The position numbers and the translations under genes were made by a program. Below are positions 23,523-35,522 of a stretch of DNA of 64,000 nucleotides, in pieces (position 1 is the stretch's first letter; every line of letters starts with the position of its first letter). The stretch is taken from assembly GCF_018294505.1 (NCBI RefSeq), contig NC_057814.1:37327054-37391053 (forward strand), read 5' to 3'. The notes beneath the pieces are model-generated. The model was not told where the DNA came from. It made no database searches and was given only the letters and a program-made list of their open reading frames with translations. Origin of the DNA: Triticum aestivum (taxonomy: Eukaryota; Streptophyta; Magnoliopsida; Poales; Poaceae).

Positions 23523-24026
23523 GGGGAGTCCTACTCCCACTAGGAGGAGGACTCCCCCTCTCCTTGGCGCGCCCCAAGGCCAGGCCGGCCTCCCCCTTGC
23601 TCCTTTATATACGGGGCAGGGGGCACCCTAGAACACACAAGTTGATTGTTCCAAGCCGTGTGCGGTGCCCCCTCCACCATAATCCACCTCGATCATATCG
23701 TAGTGGTGCTTAGGGAAGCCTTGCGTCGGTAGCAACATCATCACCGTTATCACACCGTCGTGCTGACGGAACTCTCCCTCGAAGCTCTGCTGGATCGGAG
23801 TTCGCGGGACGTCATCGAGCTGAACGTGTGCTGAACTCGAAGGTGCCGTGCGTTCGGTACTTGGATCGGTCGGATCGTGAAGACGTACGACTATATCAAC
23901 CGCGTTCTCATAACGCTTCCGCTTACGGTACGAGGTTACATGGACGACACTCCCCTCTCATTGCTATGCATCACCATGATCTTGCATGTGCGTAGGAATT
24001 TTTTTAAATTACTACGTTCCCCAACA
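23523..24026 (+). repeat. 3' LTR of copia element B, second part
   Basis: It resumes with ggggagtcctactcccacta, as in the 5' LTR at 8426, and ends ttactacgttccccaaca. The TATA box (ctttatatacgggg) is at about 23601-23614. The target duplication CCCGG follows at 24027. Confidence 0.92.
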
Positions 24027-24031
24027 CCCGG

Positions 24032-24616
24032 TCAGTGCCCACGGACGCACCCGGGCGCGTCCGTGGAAGTCAGAGCAACTACAGTCGGACTCAGTAAATC
24101 CAGCCCCTCAAATACCCACGGACGTGCCTGGGCCATGCGCGCCAAGGCAAACAAGCTGGAGCTCTCTATCGCCTCCAAAGAGGCACTGGTGCACGCGAGG
24201 CTTGCAACAAGGACAACGACGTGACCTCGAACGACACCGATCCGGCCTCCCCATGTTCTCTCGCCGTGATCGCTGTTGCTTGCATAGCGCCCGTTGCTAA
24301 TGTTGCCTACATCGCGTCCTCTTCTGGTGCTGCCAGCACTCCATGACTGCACGCCACGCGTAGTGCATCACTTCTGGACGCTATCCACGCTGGGAGTGCT
24401 ACTAAGGTAGTGATCAGTTTAGTTCATCTACTTTACTTTCTACATAGAGTTAGTGGTTATCTGGTAAAGTTACAGTCACGAGGCATACCGCCTCGGGTTT
24501 TTGCGCTTTATTTTGGGTAGATGTTGTTCGGCTGCTGAATTTACATTTTAATAATATATTATTGTATGGATCGTCCTGATGCGGCCGGGGTTATCCTCCT
24601 TTTTAAAAAAAGACTT
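24032..24616 (+). other. Host/repeat DNA with a LINE-like 3' tail
   Basis: This is the right-hand continuation of the site interrupted by copia element B. It starts with GC-rich sequence containing an inverted pair (acggacgcacccgggcgcgtccgt). From about 24420 it resembles the 3' end of a non-LTR element: gatgcggccggggttatcct followed by an A-run at 24605-24611. No coding frame is convincing. Confidence 0.4.
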
Positions 24617-24699
24617 TTCTTTCTACATGCATGCAACTAAGGCTAATGTTCTCATGTAATCCCTGGCTAGGTCGATAGTATCATGTAACTGGTGTTGCT

Positions 24700-26500
24700 T
24701 ATGTTTCATCATGAATTTTGCCTTCTACTCAATCATCTCATGGAACATCAGAGGACTCCGTGACTGACAAATGTGTGGATATCTTCTATGAAAATTATCG
24801 TCCATTCGGCGTTCCATCATGGTCATTCAGGACACGAAGCTCTCAAACCCACAAACAGTCAAAATACACTCATTCCCTCCACGTTTTTTTAGATGCACAT
24901 GATCACCTCGCTGCGATTGACTCCATTCGGGGCATTCTTTCCACTGGTTAACACTGGATCATTTTCTCTATCAAATTCTTGAAAGATTCGCCCTTCTCAC
25001 AGGTTTAGCCATTGACTTCAACAAAAATGACTTTAGTCTACATCCATTCAGACATAGATATCTCCCCTACCATTGCCGCTGCTATGAACTGCACACAACG
25101 AATCTTCCCACTAATCTACTCAGGCTTGCCACTGTCTGTCTGTCTCCCACCAAAATGCCAATGACTGCCTTTGACCCAATCATAGATTGTTTCATAACTT
25201 GTTTTATTTGGTTGGGCTATCGGGTTCCTTCCGAGAGGGGCTCATCTTACTTTATTTTCTTCTGTTCTTACTTCGCTTGTAATCTAGTTTATGACAGCCT
25301 TTCGTCTACCAAAACAAGTCTTACAAAAATTAGACGCTATTCCTAGAGCTTTCTTATGGTCTAACAAGGACTTGTGCATTGGTTCTTAGATGTCTTATCT
25401 CTTATGGCTTGGAACAATGTTTGCAAACCTAAGAAAAATGGTGCCATGGCCATAGAAAACCTACACATTCAGCACATATGCCTCCTAAGGAAGTTTTCCT
25501 TTAAACTACTACAAAACCCTCATCTACCTTGGGTCCATTGATACCACTCAAACTACTCCCATAACATTTCTCAAAGAACATAGAACCCAGCTTATATCTG
25601 GAAAGTGATCAACAAACAACTACCCACCCTCATTGATTGTACCTTTGTCCTAACAAATGATGGTCTCTCTACTTTTTTTGGTTAGAAACTTGGCTTCTAG
25701 ACAAACCACTTCAAATAGTTTCCCCACACCTTTTTTCACACTCAACAGATGACAAGGTTCTAGTGGCCACTGTCTGGAATGGTGGCTTATTATCTAACCC
25801 ACGGAACCGTCTTACAGTTGTTGTCGCTCGTGATTTGCATGTTGTCCTTTCACTCTTGCATGATTTCTAGTCTTCTTACCGGACCGCCTTTCCCTACAAG
25901 GAATGCCTACATGATCTTCACCGATGACACGACTATCAACCTCAAGCATGCGTTCATTGGTCCTCAACTGTGCCCATCAAAGTGAAGTTCTTCGGTTGGC
26001 TTCTGTTTAAAGAGAGGATGAACAAAAAGGCAACATTGACCACAAGAACATTGCCACAAACACCACTTTCCCTAGATGTGCCGTCCCTTGTGAAGACATT
26101 TCTCACCTAGCTCTACTTTGTCCGAACGCTTCACAAGTTTGGATTGATCTGGGACTTCTTCCTGTTCCTGAGTTGCAATAAATATGGAAGTCTAACTGCC
26201 ACCTGGCCTAGATCCAAACATCTGGCCTTCTGCGGCTCTTTCAGTTCTTTGAAAACGATGGGATTCAAGAAATTCTTTCATCTTCCATGTTCAATTCCAT
26301 ACGTCCAAGACCACCATTAGAAACACCGTGTTCAACTTATCACTGTGGATATTCAGATTTACGGAAATTTCTATGCATGACGCCGCTATGTCATAGATAT
26401 TGTATTCTGTTCTAAGCTCTAGTCTCTTCCATAATGTAATGACAAACTATGTGTTTTCGTAATATATTCAGGTGGGGAAGCTCTCCTCCCCGGTGACCAT
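24700..26500 (+). pseudogene. Degenerate LINE (L1-type) remnant: endonuclease start, RT C-terminus, zf-RVT
   Basis: Plus-strand fragments read in order as a plant LINE ORF2. About 24725-24850 has the endonuclease opening (ISWNIRGL, then IQDTKLS). About 24975-25170 has the C-terminal RT region (LTGLAIDFNKNDFSLHPF, then TAFDPIID). About 25290-25470 has the post-RT region (KIRRYS, then GAMAIENLHIQHICLLRKF). About 25930-26180 has the zinc-finger RT domain (NLKHAFIGPQLCPSK, then a Cys/His series). Much of the endonuclease and RT core is deleted, and stops and frameshifts occur throughout. It is long dead. Confidence 0.65.
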
Positions 26501-27600
26501 TAATTTTTTTGTTTCACATGTAAATAATTGTAGTGAACATTTCACTAGAGAACGTGAGAAGAAGAAAGCTAGATTTTGATATAGAAAAAAAGACACAAGA
26601 CTATTGATGCATATGAGAAATTGGAGAAATCAACGGATCTTCCACTTGCTATGCACAAGAACGCCAACAAAGAAGGAAAATTGATCGGTGGCATCATGAT
26701 GGGACTTACTTGGTACTCCGCTCCTACATATAAGATATGATTTTAAGTGAAACTTAATGACAACCAACAAAAGATATAATCATGCCTTCATGGGCACTGG
26801 CAATCTTCCGGGCATGTGATATATCAATTGTACATGTCCCCTCCTTGTTGTCTCATTGCTTGGTCTAGCAATATAAATTGCTACTTTGCCAGGCACAACG
26901 TTTTGTATAGCACGTAGCATCAACCACTCTTTCTTCCTCAAGGGGAAAAAACTAGCACCAACTACTTCATGGCACAGAAGGCGAAGCTCTTGTAGAAAGA
27001 CAAAGCATCTAGTTGCTTCCATCCCATAAGAAAACACATTGTTATTCATGTTTGCTTGTTACCACCATAGTTTATATTTGTCATGGTAAAACATCATATA
27101 GATCGCAGTATTCAGATGTATCAGGTACACGAGGAAATTGGAGACATCAGGAGATAAGCAACCATTTCTCGACGAATCCGACAACCTAATATCTTCTCAG
27201 GTTCTGTAGGCAGTCCAACAAATATGCCTCCTAGTAGCACTAGGTATACAACCATTTCTTGAAAGGCGGTAGGTCCATGAACCTAATTGACAAGGTCAAT
27301 CAGCTCTTGACAGCTCACATCACCTTGCGGTGCATCAAGAGCCATTGCTCAACCATCTGCACGGAGTTTAGCTCTGTGTAGCGCTTCACGATTGGTGTGG
27401 TGAAGCCATTCCTCCTGTTCGAAAGATTGTACCCGTAACTTCCAAAACAATGTCGTGCGGTGTGGTCATTACTTTCTGAAATTTATGGAACATGAATGCC
27501 TTTTTTTGCCAGGAGAAACACATGGGGACCTTACATAAATCAAGAATTCATTTTTTTAGCCATATAAATCATGAATTCAATTTTTTTTGAGCAAAAAGGG
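26501..27600. other. Unassigned intergenic DNA upstream of the SDH5-like gene
   Basis: No intact frame above 90 codons is present. A minus-strand stretch at about 27300-27470 looks weakly like old coding sequence but has stops in every frame. No transposon ends were recognised. Confidence 0.4.
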
Positions 27601-27742
27601 CATCGTCACACGAGACCCCAGGCCCAGAATCATCAACAGAGCCGAACAGGGCCTATATAGAAAAGGAAAAATAAATAAACCCGAACGAACCCCCAAAGCC
27701 GCAACTCGCAAGCGAAAGAGAGGAAGGAAGAAGAGAAAAAAA
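27601..27742 (+). promoter_or_regulatory. Core promoter and 5' leader of the SDH5-like gene
   Basis: A TATA box (ctatatag) lies at 27653-27660, about 85 bp before the ATG at 27743. A ggccca motif (the TGGGCC site II element on the minus strand) at 27621-27626 is a common promoter element of nuclear genes for mitochondrial proteins. The leader is purine-rich just before the start codon. Confidence 0.55.
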
Positions 27743-30700
27743 ATGGCATCGTCGGCCCGCGCCGCCGCCTCCGCCGCGAGATCGGCCCTCCGCCGGGCGC
27801 CCCTCGCCGCCTCCTCGTCCTCTTCCGCCGCCGGGATCCTCCGCAGGTAGGTTTCTGCTAGGCCGTCCAATCGATCGATCGATCGATCGATCGATGGGTG
27901 GGTGGGTGGGTGGCTGCGGGCGCGTGCTCACGTCGAGATTCCCTGCAGGTCGGCGGCGGCGGGCCTGGGGACGCGGATGCCCCTCCACAGCGCGGCGTCG
28001 GCGGCGCGCCTGGGATCCTGCATCACCCAAGGTACACCTGCGCATGGCCTCCCGTTCCGCTGGTTGTTAGCTACCATTAGATTGGATCTCGGTTCTCCGT
28101 GTGAATGGCTGTGCGAACTGCGGAGTAAAATTTGCGTGATTGATCTTGCTCTGTGAGGTTTCTAGGGTCAGTTAGTATGCCACGAACCGTGTTTATCTCC
28201 ACTGTTTTTCTCAAATTGATTCCCCTAATCCCTACCAAGAGCAAACTCAATTGCGGCACTACACACTGGATGCATGTTGAACTCTGCAGCCTGCACAATC
28301 TTGCGTTGAGGCCTGAGGGGAGGAGTTGGTGATACTGTCTTGTGTTGTGTATGGCTTTGTTGTTGAGCTCAACTGTTAACAAGATGTCAACCTAGAAATA
28401 AGAGTGTGATTCCTGTTGATTCTGCAGGATAGATGAGCATTTTCGTAAGGAAGTGCACCAGTAGTCTGAGGAGAGTTGGTGATAAGCACTTGCGAATTCA
28501 TGAATAACTATTTAACTGTAATGCTGAACAAACACTTCCTGCTGTAGATTGTTAATCTTATTATCCATGACATTGTTTATAAAGCGTCCCGCTTCAGACG
28601 CTTAAGCGCGACAAGGCGCCCTGGCAGCGCCTTAGATATTTGCCCGCTTTAGGCGTTTAGGCGCCGCTTAAGCGTTAGAGCGGGTGGTGCTTGCTTTAGG
28701 TCGCTTTACCGCTTTATAAACCATGATCCATGAGTGTATTATGACTCCATATATGGCAACCAGATGTCACAAGAACACCTTGAGACCGCTATTCACTAAG
28801 TACCTGTTTCTGCTGTTATTCATTTTTCTATCACAAGCTGTTAAACATCTTGTTTTTGGTGAATTTGGGAGATCAGTATCCATTGTCCTCAACTAAGCCA
28901 TAGCATTAGTTCTTATTCGAGGTTAACAGCAGTATTGTACCAAGACCCATGTGTAAACCATTTGAGTGCCAATGCCAGCGGCTCCGTGAAGATAAGATAT
29001 TTAGAGGACTTCATAGTAGTAGCTCATTTATTTTGAGATCTTGCATTTCTTGATCTTCATCACATCTGATCATTTAAGAAGGTTGTGTAGTAAATGGCAA
29101 TTGAACTTTGATCAGTGTGGTTATCAGAGTTGCACAGTATTCAGATGCTACTAGTTCACTTTGTAGCAAAATGCAGAGAGAATTATCAGTCTTCATTATG
29201 CTGCAAATATTGTACCTTGGTTGAAACTTCATACATTTCCATGCCTTTTTTTCTCTCTCTGTGCTCATTGTTGATTAACATTTTCATATTGTATACTCAG
29301 ATGGCAACAATGCTTTCTCATGGAACTCCAGGCGCATGTTCAGTTCAAATGAGAAACATCTGCCTGCAATATCTGACCCGAAAATTGAGACTGCATTTAA
29401 GGATTTGATGGCTGCTAGCTGGAACGAGCTTCCAGGTTCTCTTGTGGAGGAAGCAAAGAAAGCAGTATCTATGGCTACTGATGATAAGGCTGGTCAAGAA
29501 GCTTTGGAAAATGTATTTCGTGCAGCTGAAGCATGTGAAGAGTTTAGTGGAGTTTTAGTTAGCCTAAGAATGGCTCTTGATGATCTTTGTGGTCTTACGG
29601 GCGAGGTCAGTACTTAATCACCTCTCTCCCCTTGTTTATGTTGCTCTTTGCAGAACTGGGGCTCATTTTTCTGCTTCTGCTTACGTCTTACTAACCCTAA
29701 CTCCTGCAGAATGTGGGCCCCTTGCCTGGTTACTTAGAAGAGGCTGTGAAATCCGCGTATAGCCGATACATGACATATCTGGAATCTTTTGGCCCTGAAG
29801 AGCACTATCTACGGAAAAAGGTGGAGAGCGAGTTGGGAACAAAAATGATTCACCTGAAAATGAGATGCAGTGGCATAGGGTCTGAGTGGGGAAAGGTATG
29901 TTTCTATTGAAAGTTACTGGTCCTTGGAATATAGTTTTCTTATACCAGTCTCTATTGTAGTCTGTAGAACTCATGTTCGATACATCTTTGTTGTGTGGGT
30001 GCTTTGCATGCACTATCATGGTTCATTGATTCTTCTTGTAATGCCGTTTGCTGTAATGTTAGTCCATTGCTTTTTGTGCAAGGTGTTTCTATATACGCGG
30101 CATTCTCACGTTATTTTTTGGATGAATTTGTTTCTTCAATTTCTGTTATCACATTTCTTTACTTATGTGTCAATATTATCATTTTATCCCCTTCTCTGTC
30201 CAAGGGGCAAAGTATCGAATATTCCAGGCCAGTCACTTGTTATTGGCTTAGGTTGTATATGAGGGAGTTGTATTGGTGATATAGACCAGAAAAGACAGCT
30301 GTATCTTACAATTGCTATGAACAGTTAAACCTTGTCTAACAACCCCATATATATTCAAGTATGATCATGGTCTTGTTCACCTTTATTTTATTCGTAGAAC
30401 ATAACTAGCTGTGTGTGCTCTTTACCTTTTTTACCAAGTGTTATGCACTTATGCTAACTGTACTAGCTATATACCACAGAAAATTTGCTTAGCAAATGCT
30501 CCTTGTCTTGTTTGTAACTACAGACAGATAACCCTGATTACGTGTCGCATCCTAATGACTAATAACACTTTCTCGCTTTCCTCTTGTTAATGATTTAACC
30601 AAAATAAGCGCCTGTTTCGTTACCACCAAGGTATGTCTGAGGTTCCATATTTTTTTCTCCGGCTACTAAACAGTTTGGAATTAGTCTACATATCGAATAG

Positions 30701-31356
30701 GCGAGATAGGTTGATTTATATTAGTTCAGACTAGTTTGTAGTACTCAAATTGTTAACTAGTTTCTCTTTCCCGCAACCTTCACCAGAAATTCAGAAAACA
30801 CAACCATTTTCTGGTTAATTCCTAGCCAGTTGTTTTCTAGCGTTCCCCCATATTCTTCCCTGTACCCAGTTACCTCTAGAAACTGGGCAGCACTGGCAGC
30901 TCAGCAATAACCATAAGAGTATGGCTGTTCAAACTTGCCCGCTTATTATGGGGTAAAGGCTCTTCTGCAGTGTTACTGTTTTCTTCGCGCAGATCGAGTG
31001 TTGGTCAAGCCATCCTGAGTCGTTATTGCAACCGGGAGATGCTCATACGATTGCTTCTTGATTTTTTTGTCGCATTAAAATGTTTCCTGATGAAAGTGGA
31101 TGAGATCCTGGACAAGTATATAAGCATGTGTGGATTAATGTTATATAAGCATGTGTGGATTAATGTCTTCATGCCGGTGTTCCTGCTCAGTTTCATAGCA
31201 TGTGTGGATCATGTTTTATTCAGCTGATTTCCTGGTCTGAAGTTACTAGACATCGCTGCTGGATTCAGTATATTCATGATGCAATTGTTGTTCCTGCAGA
31301 TCACCCTGATCGGCACCTCAGGGATCTCAGGGTCCTACGTTGAGATGAGGGCATGA
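27743..31356 (+). CDS. SDH5: Succinate dehydrogenase subunit 5-like mitochondrial protein (244 aa, 5 exons)
   Basis: Exons are 27743-27846, 27949-28031, 29301-29605, 29710-29895 and 31300-31356. All introns are GT-AG and all phases agree, giving 244 residues. Exons 1 and 2 encode an Arg/Ala/Ser-rich presequence (MASSARAAASAARSALRRAP) followed by MPLHSAASAARLGSCITQ, a motif I know from NFD6-like mitochondrial presequences. Exons 3-5 encode the conserved body: AFKDLMAASWNELPG, AEACEEFSGVL, GTKMIHLKMRCSG and the end GTSGISGSYVEMRA. From memory this body matches plant-specific SDH5 of mitochondrial complex II (succinate to fumarate, electrons to ubiquinone), an accessory subunit of poorly known role. 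Intron 2 holds a MITE-like element. The gene converges on Waxy 1.3 kb downstream. The gene model is firm; the SDH5 name is less certain. Confidence 0.8.
27870..27912. repeat. Compound microsatellite in intron 1 of the SDH5-like gene
   Basis: About six tcga units are followed directly by five to six gggt/ggtg units. It lies between exons 1 and 2, about 35 bp before the exon 2 acceptor, and would be length-polymorphic. Confidence 0.9.
28574..28722. mobile_element. MITE-like foldback element in SDH5-like intron 2
   Basis: Terminal inverted repeats (tgtttataaagcg at the left, cgctttataaacc at the right) bound about 149 bp rich in internal inverted gcgcc and cgcttaagcg motifs. No coding capacity. 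The flanking duplication is unclear, so I do not assign a superfamily. Confidence 0.5.
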
Positions 31357-32660
31357 TGGAACTCTCTCGTATCAGAACCGTGGCCTAACACCGACGGTCT
31401 GATGGGAAGCTGCGTATCAATATCAGAACCAGGTGTTCCGTTTCTTTTTATCTTTCCTCTGTAGCTACCATATGCCAATAACAAGGCAAACGTCAAAACA
31501 TATGTGCACTCACTTAAGTAGCTCTCTGCGCCCCAGATTTTCCTGCTGTAATAAGAACATGTCTGTTGAATTTGTTTTGCTGCTCAAACCATGATGGATG
31601 GTATTTATTGGGCTTTCAGGATCAGTCTCTAATGTTGAGAAAAAAAAACACTTGAATAGGATTTGTCTGTTTTGTGCATGGTCTGTCTATGTCCCAGTCG
31701 CTTGAAATTTTCATTTGTCTCAATCGATTCTGAAAAGCAACTTCGGTTTCCACCTTCCAGAAATCAGCTGAGAATTATCACACCGCTTTGTTTTACTGTA
31801 TCGACCACCGCTTTGAGGGAATGAGGTTGCGCTCGATTTTTCACCGTTCCTTTTCAGTAAACATGTACTGAAACGCTGGTGAAAGCAAGAGCGATGTCTG
31901 CATCATGCAAGCAGCCGTTGTATTTTAGGAAGTATTTAGAAGCTGGCTCTTTGCATGACTTACATTAAATAAGTTGCTGCTGCACAACTTATTAAATAAG
32001 TTTAGTGCGTCACAGACTCACAGTTTAACAGCAAACTGAGCAAGTAGTACTGTACTAGCAAGGAAAATAGTGAAGCTGTTTCAGCCATGATCGCTCCCCT
32101 TGCGTCATTTGTTGTGTGCGTTGATCTTGGCGGTCATCTGTCATTTCCTGGTTGTGTCGCATTGATCTTGGCGGTCATCGCGCCGCCATTTTGAAACTTA
32201 CACCTAGGTGTTCCTCCATTGCGAAACGGTGAACTTCACGGTGGGTGGCGATTCCGCCGCAGGCGGCAACCTATTTCGGCCGCCTTGAACACCTCTGTTC
32301 CTGCGACCGAAGCTGCCACCTCCAAGAACACAAAAATGTACCTTTGAAACCCCCACAAAATAACTTGATTCGGCTCAAACACGGAGAACCAATAGCAAAA
32401 ACACATAACAAATCCTTTGTTTATTGCAATATACCACACCAAAATGCAAGCACAGTTCAGCACACTATAACAAGCACAACCCCTAACTTCTTTTTTGTTT
32501 GTAAAAGAGGCAAGCGGCACAACAAAAGTTAAGTACTTATAAGTCTATATATTATATATATCGGCCCTTCTTCGCTACAACAAGCGGCTATCTCCCCATA
32601 CGAGAACCCTGCAGACTGGATGGACGCTCCATGCACCAGAACTTCCTTTTCTTTCTCTCT
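31357..32660. other. Convergent intergenic spacer: 3' UTRs of the SDH5-like gene and Waxy
   Basis: No coding frame or transposon end is evident. The left part must contain the 3' UTR of the plus-strand gene and the right part that of Waxy (minus, below 32661). The 3' UTR boundaries cannot be fixed by eye. Confidence 0.6.
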
Positions 32661-35522
32661 TCAGGGAGCGGCGACGTTCTCCATGGCGAGCGGCGCAATC
32701 TCCTCGCCGATGACCCCCGGCTCGCTCCCCTCGACACCCAGTTCCAGAAGCACGTCCTCCCAGTTCTTGGCTGGCCCCTGCACCATATGCGCAAGCCACC
32801 ATTAATGGATACATCGAACAAGAGCACCATTGTAGTCTTAACTCTTAGTTGTTCTGGAAAATGCATCCTAAACCAGACCAGAGACTGACTTACCTTCCAG
32901 GAGAGATCCTGTATCATGCAGTTCTTGACCATCTCATGGTATGCCGGCGTGCCGACGACCTTGACGGCGCGCTTCAGGGTGGTCACCACCTTCTTCACGT
33001 CGGCCGGCTCCACCACGTTGCACTGGCCACCAAGAGGAAAAAGGAAACCCGTTTGATGATCTGCCTGAGCTCCCAGGATGAACAAGATGAAGAATTTATT
33101 GAAGAGATTGATGAACTTACATCGACACTGAGCCGGCCCATGTGGAACCCGGTCTTGCCCTCCACGATCGTGTCGACAAGCCCGCCGGTGGACGCGCACG
33201 CGCACGGCTGAAAATTTGGAAGAAACTTCGGTCATGGGCATGGCTCATGATTGCTCAGGAAGTAAGGACTTGGCAAGAAGGAAAAGTTTACCGTTCCGTA
33301 GCGCATCCCCTGGAGCTGGATGAGGCCGCAGGGCTCGAAGCGGCTGGTGACGGCGAGCACGTCGGCGCCGGCCATCATCTGGTGAGCCAGCGGCGCGTTG
33401 AACCTGACCACGGCCCTCACCTTGCTCGGGAATTTCTCCTCAATGCTCTTGAGTAGCCGCTCGAACTTCTTCTTCCCGGTGCCCTGCAATGCATTCGATC
33501 ATTCCTTAGGTCTGCTTGATCGAAGTTTCAGCAATGGCGGTCGGGTTGCGGGCTCGATGATGTACCAGGAGAACGATCTGGACGTCCTCCTCCTTCAGGA
33601 TCTCCGGGATGGCGGCGATCATCACGTCGGGGCCCTTCTGCTCCTCCAGCCTGCCGATGAACGCCACCAGGGGCACCTTCCGGTCCACCGGCAGCCCCAC
33701 CTCGGCCTGCAGCGCCTCCTTGTTCAGCGCCTTCCCCTCCAACGCCTGTCACTTTGCCTCGTTCGTGAGAACCCACCCAGAACCAGCGATCACCGGAAGA
33801 AGAGGAAGAAATCTTTGTGTGGTTGCTCACGGTGGTGATGTCGTAGTTGACGGCGAGGAACTTGTCCTTGGTGGGGTCCCACTCGCTAACATCCATGCCG
33901 TTGACGATGCCGGTGATCCCAGTGAGGCGCATGATGTTGTCGAGCTCGCAGCCCCTGGCTTCGCCAGAGATGAGCTCCTCCGCGTAGTAGGGGCTCACCG
34001 TCAGCACCTTGTCGGCCTGCAGGATCCCGGCCTTCATCCAGTTGATCTTGCGCCCCTCCACCGGCTTGTCGTAGCCGTCGATGAAGTCGAAGGACGACTT
34101 GAACCTGTCGGGCAGGTTGAGCTGCGCGAAGTCGTCGAAGGAGAAGCGGCCCTGGTACGAGATGTTGTGGATGCAGAATGCCACCTGGCCATGAAATGAA
34201 GTTGCAATGTAAAATTCAGGCCAGAATGAACCGCAAAATTGATATGCCTGTTTCAGAATGAAGAGCAAGATATGCATGCATATGAATGCAGAGAGGATAT
34301 ATAGTTTGAGAAGAAGATGCAAAACCTTTGCGGCCCTGTAGATGCCATTGGACTGGTAGTTGCTCTTGAGGTAGCAGGCCAGAAGGCCCGTGTGCCAGTC
34401 ATTGCACACGAACACCACGTCCTCCCCTGCGCGGCGCGCAACAAGGGACGACGACGGCACCCAGATACAAAAAAAAATGGTGATCATCCAGCTCTCTCAA
34501 GAAAATATCAAGTTCTTCAGAGTTCAGATTACACACACTCTAGCTTGAACTAGTAGGCGTGCTTGATCTTGATCTTACCGTAGGGCCCAGAAAAGTAGGG
34601 GTTATTGTCGAGGTTCAGGATCCTCGGCACTTCCAGCGCCGCCTGGCAGAGAAGGCTGAAGCGCTGCTGGTTGTCCTCGTAGTCCGTGCCGGCGTCGGGC
34701 CCGTAGATCTTCTCCTTGGTCTTGCCCCGGACCTGGAAATTGCAACCAGCAGAAACAACTGAAATCAATCACCATGCCTATCAAGGTTGAGACGACGAAG
34801 AGCTAGCTTGATCGGTCCACGACGACGATCGGTCACCTTCTCCAGGAAGCACGGGTGGTCGACGAACACGCGGTCCACCCCGCGCTTGTAGCAGTGGAAG
34901 TACCTCACCCTCTCGTACTTGTCAACGACCTTGATCTGCGAGATCCAGTTAGTCAGTCAGTAGGATCCTGCAGAAATGTGCAGGAGCATGCGAATTTTGA
35001 TCGTTAAAGTCGCGGGTAGGGTTCAAGTACCTCGGAGACGACGCTGGTGTCCCAGGCGTCCTTGTACTGGTCGTAGCGCGGGGAGATGACCATGACCCGG
35101 TGGCCGTTGGCCTGCACGGACACACCACCCGTTGTAACGGCAGGCATGGCTGCAACTGCAAGATGAACATTATGAGAAGACAGTGGTGCTGTCTAGCTTA
35201 CGGCCATGGCTGGGGGGAGGCCCCCGAGGACGTCGCCGAGGCCGCCGGTCTTGCTCCAGGGCGCCATCTCGGCGCCGACGAACACGAGGTTCATGCCGCC
35301 GCTGCCGGTGGCGCGCACCACCATGGAGAGGCACCGCCGGGTCCCGCGGTGCGCTTTCCGGCTTTGCGTTGGGGCGGCGCTAGCTCCGACGGTCCTCATG
35401 CCGAGAGCCGCATCCGCCGGGCTCCGGGGCCTCACGCCCTGGAAACCTGCACGCCGGAACCTGTCGGTGATGCCGAGGACGGTGCCGGAGGTGGCGAGCT
35501 GGGACGTGACCAGAGCCGCCAT
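32661..35522 (-). CDS. Wx: Granule-bound starch synthase I (Waxy), 604 aa, 11 coding exons
   Basis: Exons on the minus strand are 35522-35202, 35111-35031, 34935-34837, 34732-34579, 34426-34326, 34184-33831, 33745-33566, 33483-33292, 33207-33121, 33022-32894 and 32777-32661. All junctions are GT-AG and every phase agrees, giving 604 residues, the usual wheat size. The enzyme transfers glucose from ADP-glucose to amylose inside amyloplast starch granules (GT5 family). Residues 1-70 form the plastid transit peptide, and the mature protein starts [20 protein letters not shown], which binds ADP-glucose, is at 91-95, EPCGL at 480-484 and the C-terminal look-alike STGGL at 500-504. No stop, frameshift or exon deletion of the null-allele kind is seen. 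An additional non-coding first exon lies upstream. The homoeologue is not determined. Confidence 0.97.

Larger units (their letters stand above)
7203..24026 (+). mobile_element. Complete Ty1/copia retrotransposon B (BARE/WIS/Angela-like), 3' LTR split by a CACTA
   Basis: A full-length copia element is bounded by the 5-bp target duplication CCCGG (7198-7202 and 24027-24031). Its order is 5' LTR (7203-8935), primer-binding site complementary to initiator tRNA-Met (from 8937), untranslated leader, one gag-pol frame (10158-14141), polypurine tract (gcaagtgggagac, ending 14174), and 3' LTR (14175-15407 plus 23523-24026). The 3' LTR is interrupted by the CACTA element at 15408-23519. Without that insertion the element is about 8.7 kb, the usual size for this lineage. 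The LTRs differ at scattered positions, so it is not brand new, yet the coding frame is open from end to end. Confidence 0.93.

Noticed and set aside
32588..33241. 217-codon minus frame overlapping the Waxy 3' exons
   Set aside because: It reads through Waxy introns in mixed frames; the spliced gene model explains the region.
33609..34199. 196-codon plus frame opposite Waxy exons 6-7
   Set aside because: It is antisense to well-supported Waxy exons and results from their high GC third positions.
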